Shown in pieces: positions 34,628-43,370 of a stretch of 64,000 nucleotides of DNA. Position 1 is the first letter of the stretch; each line of letters opens with the position of its first letter. The notes below the pieces were generated by a model. The model was not told where the DNA came from and ran no database searches. It worked only from the letters and a program-made list of their open reading frames with translations. This DNA comes from Flavobacterium aquidurense (GTDB lineage Bacteria; Bacteroidota; Bacteroidia; Flavobacteriales; Flavobacteriaceae): positions 62,001-126,000 of the forward strand of contig NZ_JRLF01000009.1 of NCBI RefSeq assembly GCF_001404985.1, read 5' to 3'. The position numbers and the translations under genes were made by a program.

Positions 34628-34635
34628 CAAATTTA
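34628..34635 (-). promoter_or_regulatory. -7 element (TAAATTTG) of the TPR kinase operon
   Basis: Exact TAnnTTTG on the minus strand, 15 bases before the ATG at 34612. Confidence 0.45.
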
Positions 34636-34673
34636 TTAAAATTAAAAATATTTGAGAAAAAAAACCAAGCTTT

Positions 34674-34714
34674 TTACCTGATATCAGGTAATAGGAATTA
34701 CATTTTATCAGGTA
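34674..34714. promoter_or_regulatory. Candidate operator of the LuxR-type regulator
   Basis: TTACCTGATATCAGGTAA (34674-34691) is a perfect 18-base palindrome containing two 7-base half-sites separated by two bases, the 7-2-7 arrangement bound by NarL-type proteins. A third half-site, ATCAGGTA, follows at 34707-34714 on the lipoprotein side. The sites lie between the -7 elements of the divergent kinase operon (34628) and lipoprotein gene (34738). Binding is an inference. Confidence 0.5.
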
Positions 34715-34737
34715 TTGCCCCCTCTTTAATAAGGACT

Positions 34738-34745
34738 TAGTTTTG
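34738..34745 (+). promoter_or_regulatory. -7 element (TAGTTTTG) of the small lipoprotein gene
   Basis: Exact TAnnTTTG 33 bases before the ATG at 34779. Confidence 0.45.
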
Positions 34746-34778
34746 CTGTAAAGAATATTAATTATTAAAGAATTTATT

Positions 34779-35183
34779 ATGAAATCAATTTTGAAAACTT
34801 TAGCGATTGTATTAACTCTGACTTTTACATTAGGATCTTGCAGCAGTGACAACGATAATGATTCAGGATCAAACACAAGTTCAAGAGATGTTAAATATGA
34901 AGTAACCGGTAATTACACAGGAAAGCTTAGTGTAACTTATATTGAAGAAGGAGGAGCTGCATTAATAGAAGATATCACTGCATTACCATGGAAAAAAGAA
35001 TTTACAGCCAAAAAAGATAGCCAAGCAGCATCAATAAGCACAAGTGGTTATGGAGGTGTTAAAGGACAAACCCTGACCGGTAAAATTTATGTTGGAGGAA
35101 AAGTGGTTAAAGAATTAACTGCAACTGCAACTGAAGACGGAATTATTGTACTAATCCCAGGTACATATGTATTCCCTCTTTAA
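34779..35183 (+). CDS. Small lipoprotein, MmpS-like fold
   Basis: 134 residues. Lipoprotein signal FTLGSC with Cys 21, an acidic Ser-rich tether, then a single beta-rich domain: VKYEVTGNYTGKLSVTYIEE, ALPWKKEFTAKK, GQTLTGKIYVGGKVVKELTA. The YEVTG...VTY...LPW pattern recalls the MmpS domain, though here with a lipid anchor. It is divergent from the TPR kinase operon with the candidate operator between, so it is the likely output gene and possibly the ligand sensed by the TPR domain. Function unknown. Confidence 0.65.
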   Translation: MKSILKTLAIVLTLTFTLGSCSSDNDNDSGSNTSSRDVKYEVTGNYTGKLSVTYIEEGGAALIEDITALPWKKEFTAKKDSQAASISTSGYGGVKGQTLTGKIYVGGKVVKELTATATEDGIIVLIPGTYVFPL

Positions 35184-35226
35184 ATATTAGTTTTAGAATT
35201 TAATATTTTGTTTTTGGATAAAAGAA

Positions 35227-35259
35227 AGCTTCGTACTAGTACGAAGCTTCTTTTTTTTT
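35227..35259. terminator. Bidirectional terminator between the lipoprotein gene and leuS
   Basis: Perfect 24-base palindrome with arms AAGCTTCGTAC and GTACGAAGCTT around TA, followed by nine T residues on the plus strand. Confidence 0.85.
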
Positions 35260-35272
35260 ACAGCCAAAATTA

Positions 35273-38140
35273 TTACCCTACAAGGTTAATAATTTTACCA
35301 GGAACAATAATTACTTTATTTGGTGTTTTACCATCTAATTGTTTTAATGTTCTTTCGTCTTTCATGATAATTTCTTCAATTTGCGCTGCTGTTAAATCCA
35401 ACGGCAATTCGATTGTAAAACGCATCTTTCCGTTAAAAGAAACTGGATATTCTTTATTGGTTTCAACTAAATGTTTCGCTTCAAAAGCAGGAAAAGCAAC
35501 TGTTGCAATCGAAGTTTTATGTCCTAATTGTGACCATAATTCCTCTGCAATATGTGGCGCATAAGGAGAAACTAAAATAGCCAATGGTTCTAAAATTGCT
35601 CTTGAATGACAAGTTTGCGAAGACAATTCATTTACACAAATCATAAACTGAGAAACTGAAGTATTAAAAGAGAAACTCTCAATATCTTCTGCTACTTTTT
35701 TGATCGTTTTATGCAATGATTTTAAGTTGTCTTTTGTTGGTTCGTCGTTGTTTACAATCAAACCGTTATTTTCGTCAAAATACAATCTCCATAATTTTTT
35801 CAGGAATCCAAAAACACCGGAAATTCCTGCTGTATTCCAAGGTTTTGCCTGCTCTAGCGGACCTAGAAACATTTCGTACAAACGTAATGTATCAGCACCA
35901 TATTCATTACAAATATCATCAGGAGTTACTACGTTATAGTATGATTTCGACATTTTTTCGACTTCACGGCCTACAATGTATTTTCCGTTTTCATCAAAAA
36001 TAAATTCGGCAGTATTAAAATCTTCTCTCCAGGCTTTGAACTTTTCAATATTCAATTCATCTGATGAGTTTACGAAATGAACATCAACACGAATTGGCTG
36101 TACATTTTGATCTCCAATTTTATTTTTAGAAACAAATGTATTTGTTCCTTCCAATCTGTAAACATAAGCCGTCGTTCCTAAAATCATTCCCTGATTGATC
36201 AGTTTTTTGAATGGTTCTTCGGTTGGAGCAAAACCTTTATCTTTTAAAAATTTGTTCCAGAAACGAGAATACAATAAATGTCCGGTTGCGTGCTCACTTC
36301 CTCCAATATATAAATCGACGCTTTCCCAATATTTTAAAGCTTCCTTGCTTGCAAATTCGGTTTCGTTATGTGCATCCATATAACGCATCCAATACCAAGA
36401 ACTTCCTGCCCAACCTGGCATCGTGTTCAATTCAAGAGGAAAAATTTCGAAATTATCAACCAAGTCCGTATTTACAACCTCATTGTTTTTAGTATCCCAA
36501 GCCCAGATCGTTGCATTTCCTAAAGGAGGCAAACCATCTTCGGTTGGTAAATATTTTTCTACTTCAGGCAAGATGATCGGCAAATGTTCTGCACTTATCA
36601 TCTTTGGCAAACCATTTACATAATAAACCGGGAAAGGTTCTCCCCAATAACGCTGACGAGAGAAAACAGCATCACGCAAACGGTAATTTGTTTTACCTGT
36701 TCCCTGACCTATTTCTTCTAATTTTGCTATTGCTTTTTGAGTTGCCTCTTTATAATTTAATCCGTTTAAGAAATCAGAATTTGCGATTTCAACATTGTCT
36801 TTTGATCCATAAGCTGCTTCAGAAATATCAACATTTGCGAAGATATTCTTGATTTCCTGCATTCCGTTTTGACCTTTAAAGAAATTTGCAAAAGCATAAT
36901 CCCTTTCGTCGCCACAAGGAACTGCCATTACAGCACCAGTTCCATAACCTGCCAAAACATAATCTCCTATCCAAACCGGAATTGCTTCTTTTGTAAAAGG
37001 ATGTTCTGCATAAGCTCCTGTAAATACTCCCGAAATAGTTTTAACATCGGCCATACGCTCGCGCTCTGAACGTTTTGCTGTTTTTTCGATGTAAGCTTCA
37101 ACATCTCCTCTTTGTTGTTCAGTAACTATTTCAGAAACTAAAGGATGTTCCGGAGCCAAAGTCATAAAAGTTACGCCAAAAATAGTATCAGGACGAGTAG
37201 TAAAAACTTCAATAACATCGTTGTGATCTTTTACATTAAATTTCACTAATGCTCCAACTGATTTTCCGATCCAGTTTCTTTGTGACTCTTTTATAGATTC
37301 GCTCCAGTCAATATCATTTAAACCTTGAAGCAAACGTTCTGCATAAGCAGAAATTCGCATACTCCATTGTGTCATTTTTTTGCGGATTACAGGATATCCT
37401 CCACGTTCAGAAACTCCGTTTACGATTTCGTCATTCGCTAAAACCGTTCCTAAACCAGGACACCAGTTTACTTCGGTTTCCGCCAAATAGGTCATTCTGT
37501 ATTGCAAAAGGATTTTTTCTTTCTGATCATCAGAATATGAATTCCATTCTGCCGCATTAAAAATCGCAACATTATCATCACAAACGGCTTCAACCAATTT
37601 ATTTCCTTCTTCTGTAAAAACTTTTACAAGCTCTGAAATATCAAATGCTTTTCCTTGCTTTTTGCAATACCAAGAATTAAACAATTGGATAAAAATCCAT
37701 TGTGTATGTTTGTAATAATCCGGATTTGAAGTACGAACCTCACGGCTCCAGTCAAATGAAAATCCTATTTTATCCAGTTGTTTTCTATATCCGGCAATTT
37801 GCTTTCCTTCTTTATCTACTCCTCCATCAATATTTACACGTGTTGTATCTTCAGGACGCTGCCCTGTCTGAATCGCGTATTGTTCTGCCGGTAATCCAAA
37901 ACTATCATAACCCATTGGATGCAAAACATTGAAACCCTGATGTCTCTTGAAACGAGAATACACATCTGAAGCAATATAACCCAGCGGATGCCCAACGTGT
38001 AATCCTGCTCCTGACGGATAAGGAAACATATCTAATACATAATGCTTTGGTTTTTCAGAATTGTTTTCTGCTGCAAAAGTTTGGTTCTCAGCCCAATATT
38101 TCTGCCATTTTTCTTCGATTTCGTTTGGATTGTATTTCAT
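35273..38140 (-). CDS. leuS: Leucine-tRNA ligase
   Basis: Charges tRNA-Leu; cytoplasmic class I synthetase of 955 residues, long because of Bacteroidota insertions. HIGH motif GAGLHVGHPLGYI (HVGH at 48-51), the zinc-like/insertion region after residue 180, the editing domain (TTRPDTIFGVTFM, and YGTGAVMAVPCGDERDYAFA), and KMSKS in EVEKMSKSYYN. The C-terminus ends in the anticodon-binding helices and a small domain (KVIIVPGKIINLVG). Several long open frames antisense to this gene are shadows. No T-box or attenuator is visible upstream. Confidence 0.96.
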   Translation of the reverse strand: MKYNPNEIEEKWQKYWAENQTFAAENNSEKPKHYVLDMFPYPSGAGLHVGHPLGYIASDVYSRFKRHQGFNVLHPMGYDSFGLPAEQYAIQTGQRPEDTTRVNIDGGVDKEGKQIAGYRKQLDKIGFSFDWSREVRTSNPDYYKHTQWIFIQLFNSWYCKKQGKAFDISELVKVFTEEGNKLVEAVCDDNVAIFNAAEWNSYSDDQKEKILLQYRMTYLAETEVNWCPGLGTVLANDEIVNGVSERGGYPVIRKKMTQWSMRISAYAERLLQGLNDIDWSESIKESQRNWIGKSVGALVKFNVKDHNDVIEVFTTRPDTIFGVTFMTLAPEHPLVSEIVTEQQRGDVEAYIEKTAKRSERERMADVKTISGVFTGAYAEHPFTKEAIPVWIGDYVLAGYGTGAVMAVPCGDERDYAFANFFKGQNGMQEIKNIFANVDISEAAYGSKDNVEIANSDFLNGLNYKEATQKAIAKLEEIGQGTGKTNYRLRDAVFSRQRYWGEPFPVYYVNGLPKMISAEHLPIILPEVEKYLPTEDGLPPLGNATIWAWDTKNNEVVNTDLVDNFEIFPLELNTMPGWAGSSWYWMRYMDAHNETEFASKEALKYWESVDLYIGGSEHATGHLLYSRFWNKFLKDKGFAPTEEPFKKLINQGMILGTTAYVYRLEGTNTFVSKNKIGDQNVQPIRVDVHFVNSSDELNIEKFKAWREDFNTAEFIFDENGKYIVGREVEKMSKSYYNVVTPDDICNEYGADTLRLYEMFLGPLEQAKPWNTAGISGVFGFLKKLWRLYFDENNGLIVNNDEPTKDNLKSLHKTIKKVAEDIESFSFNTSVSQFMICVNELSSQTCHSRAILEPLAILVSPYAPHIAEELWSQLGHKTSIATVAFPAFEAKHLVETNKEYPVSFNGKMRFTIELPLDLTAAQIEEIIMKDERTLKQLDGKTPNKVIIVPGKIINLVG

Positions 38141-38146
38141 TTTTTA

Positions 38147-38186
38147 TTGAGTTGCTAAGTTACTGAGTAACTAAGGTTCTAAGTTT
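38147..38186. repeat. GGTTCTAAG-type intergenic repeat
   Basis: TTGCTAAGTTACTGAG and AACTAAGGTTCTAAG are short CTAAG/CTTAG repeats. The same family recurs at 42057-42085 and fills 60353-60484. Confidence 0.4.
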
Positions 38187-38320
38187 TAAGATCGCAAATT
38201 TACATTTATTGTCGTTTGTACCAAAGCTATTTCGCTGACAAACAAATAAAATAACAAAGTACGTATTTTTTATTAAGTAAAAATACTTATTTTTACATTC
38301 AATACTTATAAACTTATTAA

Positions 38321-38365
38321 GTTCCTGAGGAACGAATTATATTGTAGAGCCGGATTTCAATCCGG
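38321..38365. repeat. Two-hairpin repeat element, copy 1
   Basis: GTTCCTGAGGAAC and CCGGATTTCAATCCGG are two small hairpins joined by a linker. The linker contains AATTATATTGTAGAGC (38335-38350), which is identical in the copy at 62103-62148 although the hairpin sequences differ. It sits in the 290-base space between leuS and the ModE-like gene, which otherwise holds only AT-rich DNA and a promoter. Confidence 0.6.
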
Positions 38366-38409
38366 TACAAATAAGAATCAAAGAAAGAATAATATTACAG
38401 CATAATACC

Positions 38410-38417
38410 TATTTTTG
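38410..38417 (+). promoter_or_regulatory. -7 element (TATTTTTG) of the ModE-like gene
   Basis: Exact TAnnTTTG ending 14 bases before the ATG at 38432. Confidence 0.5.
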
Positions 38418-38431
38418 TAGATCATTAAAAG

Positions 38432-38785
38432 ATGCAAATGAATAATAGTAAGAAATATTCTCTTGAAGTTCGTGTTTGGATTGAAGAATCTGATGGTCCA
38501 TTTTTAGGAATTGGCAAAATTTGGTTATTAGAGAATATTCAAAAAACAGGATCTATTACCAATGCGGCCAAAGAGATGAAAATGGCTTATCGTCAGGCCT
38601 GGCAATTAGTTGAAGAAATGAATCAGCGTGCCGAAAGTCCCTTGGTAGAAAAACTTCTTGGAGGAAAAGGCGGTGGCGGAGCAAAACTAACCAAAGCGGG
38701 AGAAAAAGCAATAACTGTTTTTTATGAAATCGAAAAACGCATTAAAGATTTCGCCCTAAAAGAAACACAGAATTTAAAGTTTTAA
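38432..38785 (+). CDS. ModE-type winged-helix regulator (DNA-binding domain only)
   Basis: 117 residues; an in-frame ATG at 38438 is an alternative start. The winged helix matches the N-terminal domain of ModE: GIGKIWLLENIQKTGSITN, AAKEMKMAYRQAWQLVEEMN, LLGGKGGGGAKLTKAGEK. The C-terminal molybdate-binding (TOBE/MopI) domains of E. coli ModE are absent, as in many short ModE-like proteins, so metal sensing would need another route. Next on the same strand are a TonB receptor and a molybdopterin-domain lipoprotein, the probable regulon. Confidence 0.82.
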   Translation: MQMNNSKKYSLEVRVWIEESDGPFLGIGKIWLLENIQKTGSITNAAKEMKMAYRQAWQLVEEMNQRAESPLVEKLLGGKGGGGAKLTKAGEKAITVFYEIEKRIKDFALKETQNLKF

Positions 38786-38840
38786 AAAAATCCAATACTT
38801 ATATTTTATAAAAAACATCAAAACCAAATTTCATCAACTA

Positions 38841-38866
38841 TCAGTATTCATTTTAAAACATACTGA
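38841..38866. promoter_or_regulatory. Candidate operator before the molybdenum-linked TonB receptor
   Basis: TCAGTAT (38841-38847) and ATACTGA (38860-38866) form an inverted repeat with a 12-base spacer, 17 bases before the ATG at 38884. Spacing is compatible with a ModE-like dimer, but the sequence is not the E. coli ModE box. Confidence 0.35.
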
Positions 38867-38883
38867 AAATACTACTTTAAATT

Positions 38884-41445
38884 ATGAGATTATACCTTTA
38901 CATTCTATTACTTTTTATAAGTCTTAAAAGCTTTTCTCAAATAGAAAGTTCGAAAAAAACCCAGGACAGCATCAAAAAAGAAGCATTAAATGAGATTGTA
39001 ATTACAGCTTCCAGACGTTCCGAAAAAATAATGCGTTCTCCTATAACTATAGAGCAGTTAAAATCTACAGAAGCCAAAATAATGGGATCGCCCAGTATTT
39101 ATGAAGCACTTGAAAACGTAAAAGGCGTACAAATTATAACGCCTAGTTTGGGTTTTAAAGTTATAAATACGAGAGGATTTGCCAACTCGACCAATGTACG
39201 TTTTGCACAATTGGTTGATGGAATCGATAATCAGGCACCACATTTAGGCGCTCCTATTGCTAATGCATTGGGCGCAAATGATCTTGATATTGACAAAATA
39301 GAAATTATTCCCGGAACTGCAGCGGCTTTATACGGAATGAATGCCATAAATGGTCTGGCAAACATTCAGACTAAAAACCCTTTTGATCATCAAGGCATCA
39401 GTATCCAGCAATTAACAGGCGTAAATCATGTGGGAAATATCGATCGATTTTCGCCTAAAATTTATTCTCAGTTTAATTTACGTGTTGCAAAAGCATTCAG
39501 TGAAAAGTTAGCTTTTAAAATTAATGCTTCAACAACAGGCGGAACAGATTGGGTTGCAGATGACAGAACTGATTTGACCCCAAACGTCAATGCATCAACC
39601 AATTTATACGGCACAGATAATCCGGCTTATGATGAAGTAAATGGTTACGGAAACGAATCAGCCAATAGAAAAACACTGAATTTAAATGGTAAAAATTATG
39701 TTGTTGCCAGAACAGGTTACCGTGAAACGGATATCTCTGATTACGACATTAAAAATTATAAAGCCGATATTGGTTTTTATTTCCGTCCCAAAAAAGGAAA
39801 TGAATTGGCTGTAACTTATAAAACAGCACTTATCAATACAATTTACCAGCGTTCGAACCGCTTTAGACTGGATAACTACACACTAAACCAAATAGCTGTA
39901 GATTACCATACTCCTATTTTTCAGTTAAAGGCATACGCTACAGGCGAAAATACCGGAAACTCATACAATATGCGTTCCCTTGCAGAAAACATGGATCGCG
40001 CCTATAAATCAGATGATAAATGGTTTGCAGATTACGCCACGGCTTATAAAAGCGCAGTAACCAACGGAGCGACAATTGCCAACGCACATAAAGCAGCCAG
40101 AACAGTATCTGACCAAGGTCGTTTTGAACCGGGAACTGAAGCTTATGAACAAAAGAAAAACGAATTAATAAACATTAACAATTGGGATTACGGTGCTGCT
40201 TTACGCGTAAAATCGACTTTGGTTCATGCCGAAGGTTTGCTAAATTGGGATAAAGCTTTTCCCGCTTTCTTCGAAAAAATAGAAGCTAAACTACTAAGTG
40301 GTTTTGATTACAGAACCTATATTATAGTGCCTGACGGAAACTATTTCATCAATCCTGTAAATCCTTCCGAAAATTTAACGTACCAAAAAACGGGTGCTTT
40401 TACTCAATTAAACAAAGATTTTTTAGATCGAAAAATAAGTTTGGGTGCAACAATACGAATGGACAAAGCGGATTATTTTAATACTAAATTCACGCCTCAG
40501 TTTACTGCTGTTTATGTTCCAAAAGAAACGATAAGCTTTAGGGCTTCGTATCAAAACGGATATCGTTTTCCGAGTATTTTCGAAGGCTTTTCGAATGTAA
40601 ACAGCGGCGGTGTAAAACGTGTTGGCGGATTACGGATCATGTCTGACGGCATTTTTGAAAACTCCTATACAAAAGCGTCAATAGATAAATTTCAATCGCA
40701 GGTAAATAACGATGTAAATACACTTGGCATCACCCAGGCACAAGCCATTGAAAAGAACAAAAACACGATTCAAAAAAATCCTTATACTTATTTGCAACCT
40801 GAATTTGTAAATTCTTTCGAATTTGGATTTAGAGGAATTGCGTTAAAACAAAATCTTTTTATCGATGCTGATTTCTATTACAACTCTTATAAAAATTTTA
40901 TCGCACAAGTCGAAGCCAGTATTCCAAATACAACAGATCCTAGTCAGATTCCGACCGCATTATATTCTAAAAATACGCAAAACAGATACCGTCTTTGGAC
41001 AAACTCTAAAAGTAAAATTTATAACTACGGAGGAAGTTTGGGTCTAAAATATCGACTTGACAAAACCTTCACCGCTTTAACAAATCTTACTTATACAAAA
41101 CTCGACAGAACAGACGACAAAGATGGTCTCGAAGACGGTTTCAATACGCCTGAATTCAATATAAACGGAACATTAATCGCAACCAATATTTGGAAAAATC
41201 TTGGCGCAAGTGCAACTGCACGTTATCAGAACAATTTTGATTATGTTTCGTTTTTAGTAAGCGGGACTGTTCCTGCTTATTGGTCGATGGATGCGCAGGT
41301 GAATTATAATTTCGAAAAAGCCGGCATTACTACAAAAATTGGAGGCACCAATATTTTAAACAAACCTTATAATTCTATTCTTGGCGGTCCCGCAATTGGC
41401 GGATTATATTATCTGTCATTAGTTTGGGAAACGAACAAATTCTAA
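38884..41445 (+). CDS. TonB-dependent receptor, linked to a molybdenum-type regulator
   Basis: 853 residues. Signal peptide to about 19 (LKSFSQ); no CarboxypepD_reg domain. A TonB-box-like EALNEIVITASRR at about 33-45, plug domain with IYEALENVKGVQIITPSLGF, INTRGFANSTNVRFAQLVDG and IEIIPGTAAALYGMNAINGL, then a barrel ending YYLSLVWETNKF. The simple plug and the missing SusD partner suggest a small ligand such as a metal complex. It lies between a ModE-like regulator and a molybdopterin-domain lipoprotein 19 bases downstream, so molybdate, tungstate or a Mo chelate is the leading guess. Confidence 0.82.
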   Translation: MRLYLYILLLFISLKSFSQIESSKKTQDSIKKEALNEIVITASRRSEKIMRSPITIEQLKSTEAKIMGSPSIYEALENVKGVQIITPSLGFKVINTRGFANSTNVRFAQLVDGIDNQAPHLGAPIANALGANDLDIDKIEIIPGTAAALYGMNAINGLANIQTKNPFDHQGISIQQLTGVNHVGNIDRFSPKIYSQFNLRVAKAFSEKLAFKINASTTGGTDWVADDRTDLTPNVNASTNLYGTDNPAYDEVNGYGNESANRKTLNLNGKNYVVARTGYRETDISDYDIKNYKADIGFYFRPKKGNELAVTYKTALINTIYQRSNRFRLDNYTLNQIAVDYHTPIFQLKAYATGENTGNSYNMRSLAENMDRAYKSDDKWFADYATAYKSAVTNGATIANAHKAARTVSDQGRFEPGTEAYEQKKNELININNWDYGAALRVKSTLVHAEGLLNWDKAFPAFFEKIEAKLLSGFDYRTYIIVPDGNYFINPVNPSENLTYQKTGAFTQLNKDFLDRKISLGATIRMDKADYFNTKFTPQFTAVYVPKETISFRASYQNGYRFPSIFEGFSNVNSGGVKRVGGLRIMSDGIFENSYTKASIDKFQSQVNNDVNTLGITQAQAIEKNKNTIQKNPYTYLQPEFVNSFEFGFRGIALKQNLFIDADFYYNSYKNFIAQVEASIPNTTDPSQIPTALYSKNTQNRYRLWTNSKSKIYNYGGSLGLKYRLDKTFTALTNLTYTKLDRTDDKDGLEDGFNTPEFNINGTLIATNIWKNLGASATARYQNNFDYVSFLVSGTVPAYWSMDAQVNYNFEKAGITTKIGGTNILNKPYNSILGGPAIGGLYYLSLVWETNKF

Positions 41446-41464
41446 AAACATAAATAATCTTAAT

Positions 41465-42058
41465 ATGAAAAAACAAATCTACATTCTTGTTGTTATAGTT
41501 GCATTTACCTGCAGTATGTGTAATACTTCAAAAAAAGAAGATGTTGTTACGACAAAAAAAACTTCTGTACCTGAAAAAGAAGATCAGCATTCGTCAATGA
41601 CAGCTTCTGACAGTTTAAAACTCGTAAATCATCAAATTGAAATAAAAGGAGAAGTTGAGTTTCCGTTACAATTAAACATCGATTCTTTACAAAAAATGAA
41701 AGTGGCAACAATTTCAAATTTCAAAATAACGGGTCAAAATGGCGAGATCAAAAAAAACGATAAAACCAGCAAAGGTGTTTTATTAAAAGACATTCTTGAA
41801 AAAGCAAAAATCATACAAAACGGACATAAAGATCGTAATTTCTATATCGTTGCCAGAGCTTCAGACAATTATAAAGCTACTTTTTCCTGGGCAGAAATTT
41901 TCAATAATTCAACGGGAGAAAATACATATGTTCTTTTTGAAGAAAATGGAAAACCAATTAAAAACGGAGAAATGGTTTTAATTTGTAAAAACGATATTAA
42001 AACAGGTCCACGACATGTTTATTGGCTAAAAAGTATTGAAGTTTATAGAGTCAAATAA
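41465..42058 (+). CDS. Lipoprotein with molybdopterin-oxidoreductase (Oxidored_molyb) domain
   Basis: 197 residues with an N-terminal lipoprotein-like signal (Cys at 16 and 19 near AFTCSMC). After a Ser/Lys linker, residues 60-197 resemble the sulfite-oxidase-type molybdopterin fold: FPLQLNIDSLQKM, GVLLKDILEKA, YIVARASDNYKATFSWAEIF, GEMVLICKNDIKTGPRHVYW and LKSIEVYRV. The domain is much shorter than an active enzyme and the conserved molybdenum-ligating Cys is not visible, so it is probably a binding or accessory protein. It is in an operon with the TonB receptor and may present the ligand to it. Confidence 0.72.
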   Translation: MKKQIYILVVIVAFTCSMCNTSKKEDVVTTKKTSVPEKEDQHSSMTASDSLKLVNHQIEIKGEVEFPLQLNIDSLQKMKVATISNFKITGQNGEIKKNDKTSKGVLLKDILEKAKIIQNGHKDRNFYIVARASDNYKATFSWAEIFNNSTGENTYVLFEENGKPIKNGEMVLICKNDIKTGPRHVYWLKSIEVYRVK

Positions 42059-42402
42059 GGTTCTGAGTTGGTAAGGATCTAAGCATTAAAGATTTTAAAT
42101 TTCAACTCAAAGTGTTTTAAAATTTTAATGTATGATGTTAGAAAAATACAAAGTTCGTAAAGCTATACGTTGATTCAGCTTTGCGAACTTTGTGTTTACA
42201 AATAAAACCAACTATTAAAAACTTGGCTTACTTTGCTATTAAATTAAATTTTAAAGGCTAAAAGTTTCAAAGGTTCAGTACTGCAAAGGTTTTTAATGTT
42301 GACTCTTTTAATCTTTAATTGTACATTTATGGTATAAAAGTTCGTTATTAACTTCAAATAAAGAAATTCTTTATTATTTTTACCACATAATTTAAGCAAA
42401 CT
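42059..42402. other. Intergenic space with a CTTTG hairpin
   Basis: 344 bases without a convincing gene. It begins with a GGTTCTGAG/GGATCTAAG repeat fragment, then has a 15-base stem (AAAGTTCGTAAAGCT at 42150-42164 with AGCTTTGCGAACTTT at 42177-42191, one G-T pair) that probably ends the TonB receptor operon. The rest is AT-rich with loose CTTTG repeats and the unassigned ftsX promoter. Confidence 0.5.
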
Positions 42403-43278
42403 ATGAGTTCTAACTTTGATAAATTTCAAAAGCGCAGGTTAATTTCCTCTTATTTTTCGGTTGTACTAAGTGTATTCTTGGTTTTATTTCTTTTGGGAGT
42501 ACTAGGATTATTCATTATCAATTCTAAAAAACTGGCGAATGATTTTAAAGAAAAAATCGCGATGACGGTTTTCTTTAAAAATGAAGCTAATGATAGTGTG
42601 ATAAAAGCATTTGATACACAATTAAAAAGAGCTCCTTTCGCCAGATCTTATGTGTATGTTACAAAAGAAAAAGCAGCAAAAGAACATACTGATATTATTG
42701 GAGAAGATTTCCTGACTTTTTTAGGAGAAAACCCTTTATTGAACTCCTACGACATTCACTTAAAAGCTGATTATGTAGAGAGAGACAGTATTTTGCAAAT
42801 CGAAAGTAATTTGCGTAAAAACACGATGATCGAAGATATTGTTTACGACAAACAATTGGTAAATCTTGTAAACGATAACATCAAGAAAGTTAGTATGTGG
42901 ATCTTGATTATCAGTGGTTTTCTTGCCGTAATCGCTGTTTTATTAATCAATAGTTCATTACGTTTATCGATACATTCAAACCGTTTTATTATTAAGACCA
43001 TGCAAATGGTTGGCGCAACAAAATCGTTTATTCGTAAACCTTTTGTAATGCGAAGTGTAAAATTAGGAATGTTAGGTGCCGGATTAGCCATTATTGCTTT
43101 GATCGCGCTTTTACTTTATGTAGAAAACAATTTCCCGGGATTAGGCATTATGGAAGATCAGGTTTTAATAGGACTTGTATTGTTAGCCGTTTTTGGATTA
43201 GGCGTTCTAATTACATGGGTAAGTACACATTTTGCAACACAGCGTTTCCTCAATTTAAGAACAGACGATCTTTATTAA
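42403..43278 (+). CDS. ftsX: Cell division protein FtsX-like permease
   Basis: Inner-membrane partner of FtsE; the pair controls peptidoglycan hydrolases at the division site. 291 residues with four membrane helices (about 20-42, 168-190, 218-240, 256-280), an extracytoplasmic loop between the first two (IAMTVFFKNEANDSVIKAF, AAKEHTDIIGEDFLTFLGEN) and the FtsX motif IIKTMQMVGATKSFIRKPF in the cytoplasmic loop. No ftsE is adjacent. It heads a rightward operon with DUF3098, uppP and truB, a conserved flavobacterial order. Confidence 0.9.
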   Translation: MSSNFDKFQKRRLISSYFSVVLSVFLVLFLLGVLGLFIINSKKLANDFKEKIAMTVFFKNEANDSVIKAFDTQLKRAPFARSYVYVTKEKAAKEHTDIIGEDFLTFLGENPLLNSYDIHLKADYVERDSILQIESNLRKNTMIEDIVYDKQLVNLVNDNIKKVSMWILIISGFLAVIAVLLINSSLRLSIHSNRFIIKTMQMVGATKSFIRKPFVMRSVKLGMLGAGLAIIALIALLLYVENNFPGLGIMEDQVLIGLVLLAVFGLGVLITWVSTHFATQRFLNLRTDDLY

Positions 43279-43370
43279 AAAAGTATTCAGTCTCAGTTTT
43301 TTAGTTTACAGTAAAAAAGATAATTCATATAAATAGAGGTTGCGACTGCTTCGCTCCTCGCAATGACAAA

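Noticed and set aside
34613..34876. 88-residue N-terminal extension of the TPR kinase
   Set aside because: It precedes a signal peptide, crosses a -7 element and overlaps the divergent lipoprotein gene.
35208..37932. Many open frames antisense to leuS
   Set aside because: They lie entirely within the conserved synthetase gene and have no recognisable features.
38284..38303. GTAAAAAT/ATTTTTAC inverted repeat upstream of the ModE-like gene
   Set aside because: Eight-base AT arms are common by chance at this base composition, and it is over 100 bases from the promoter.
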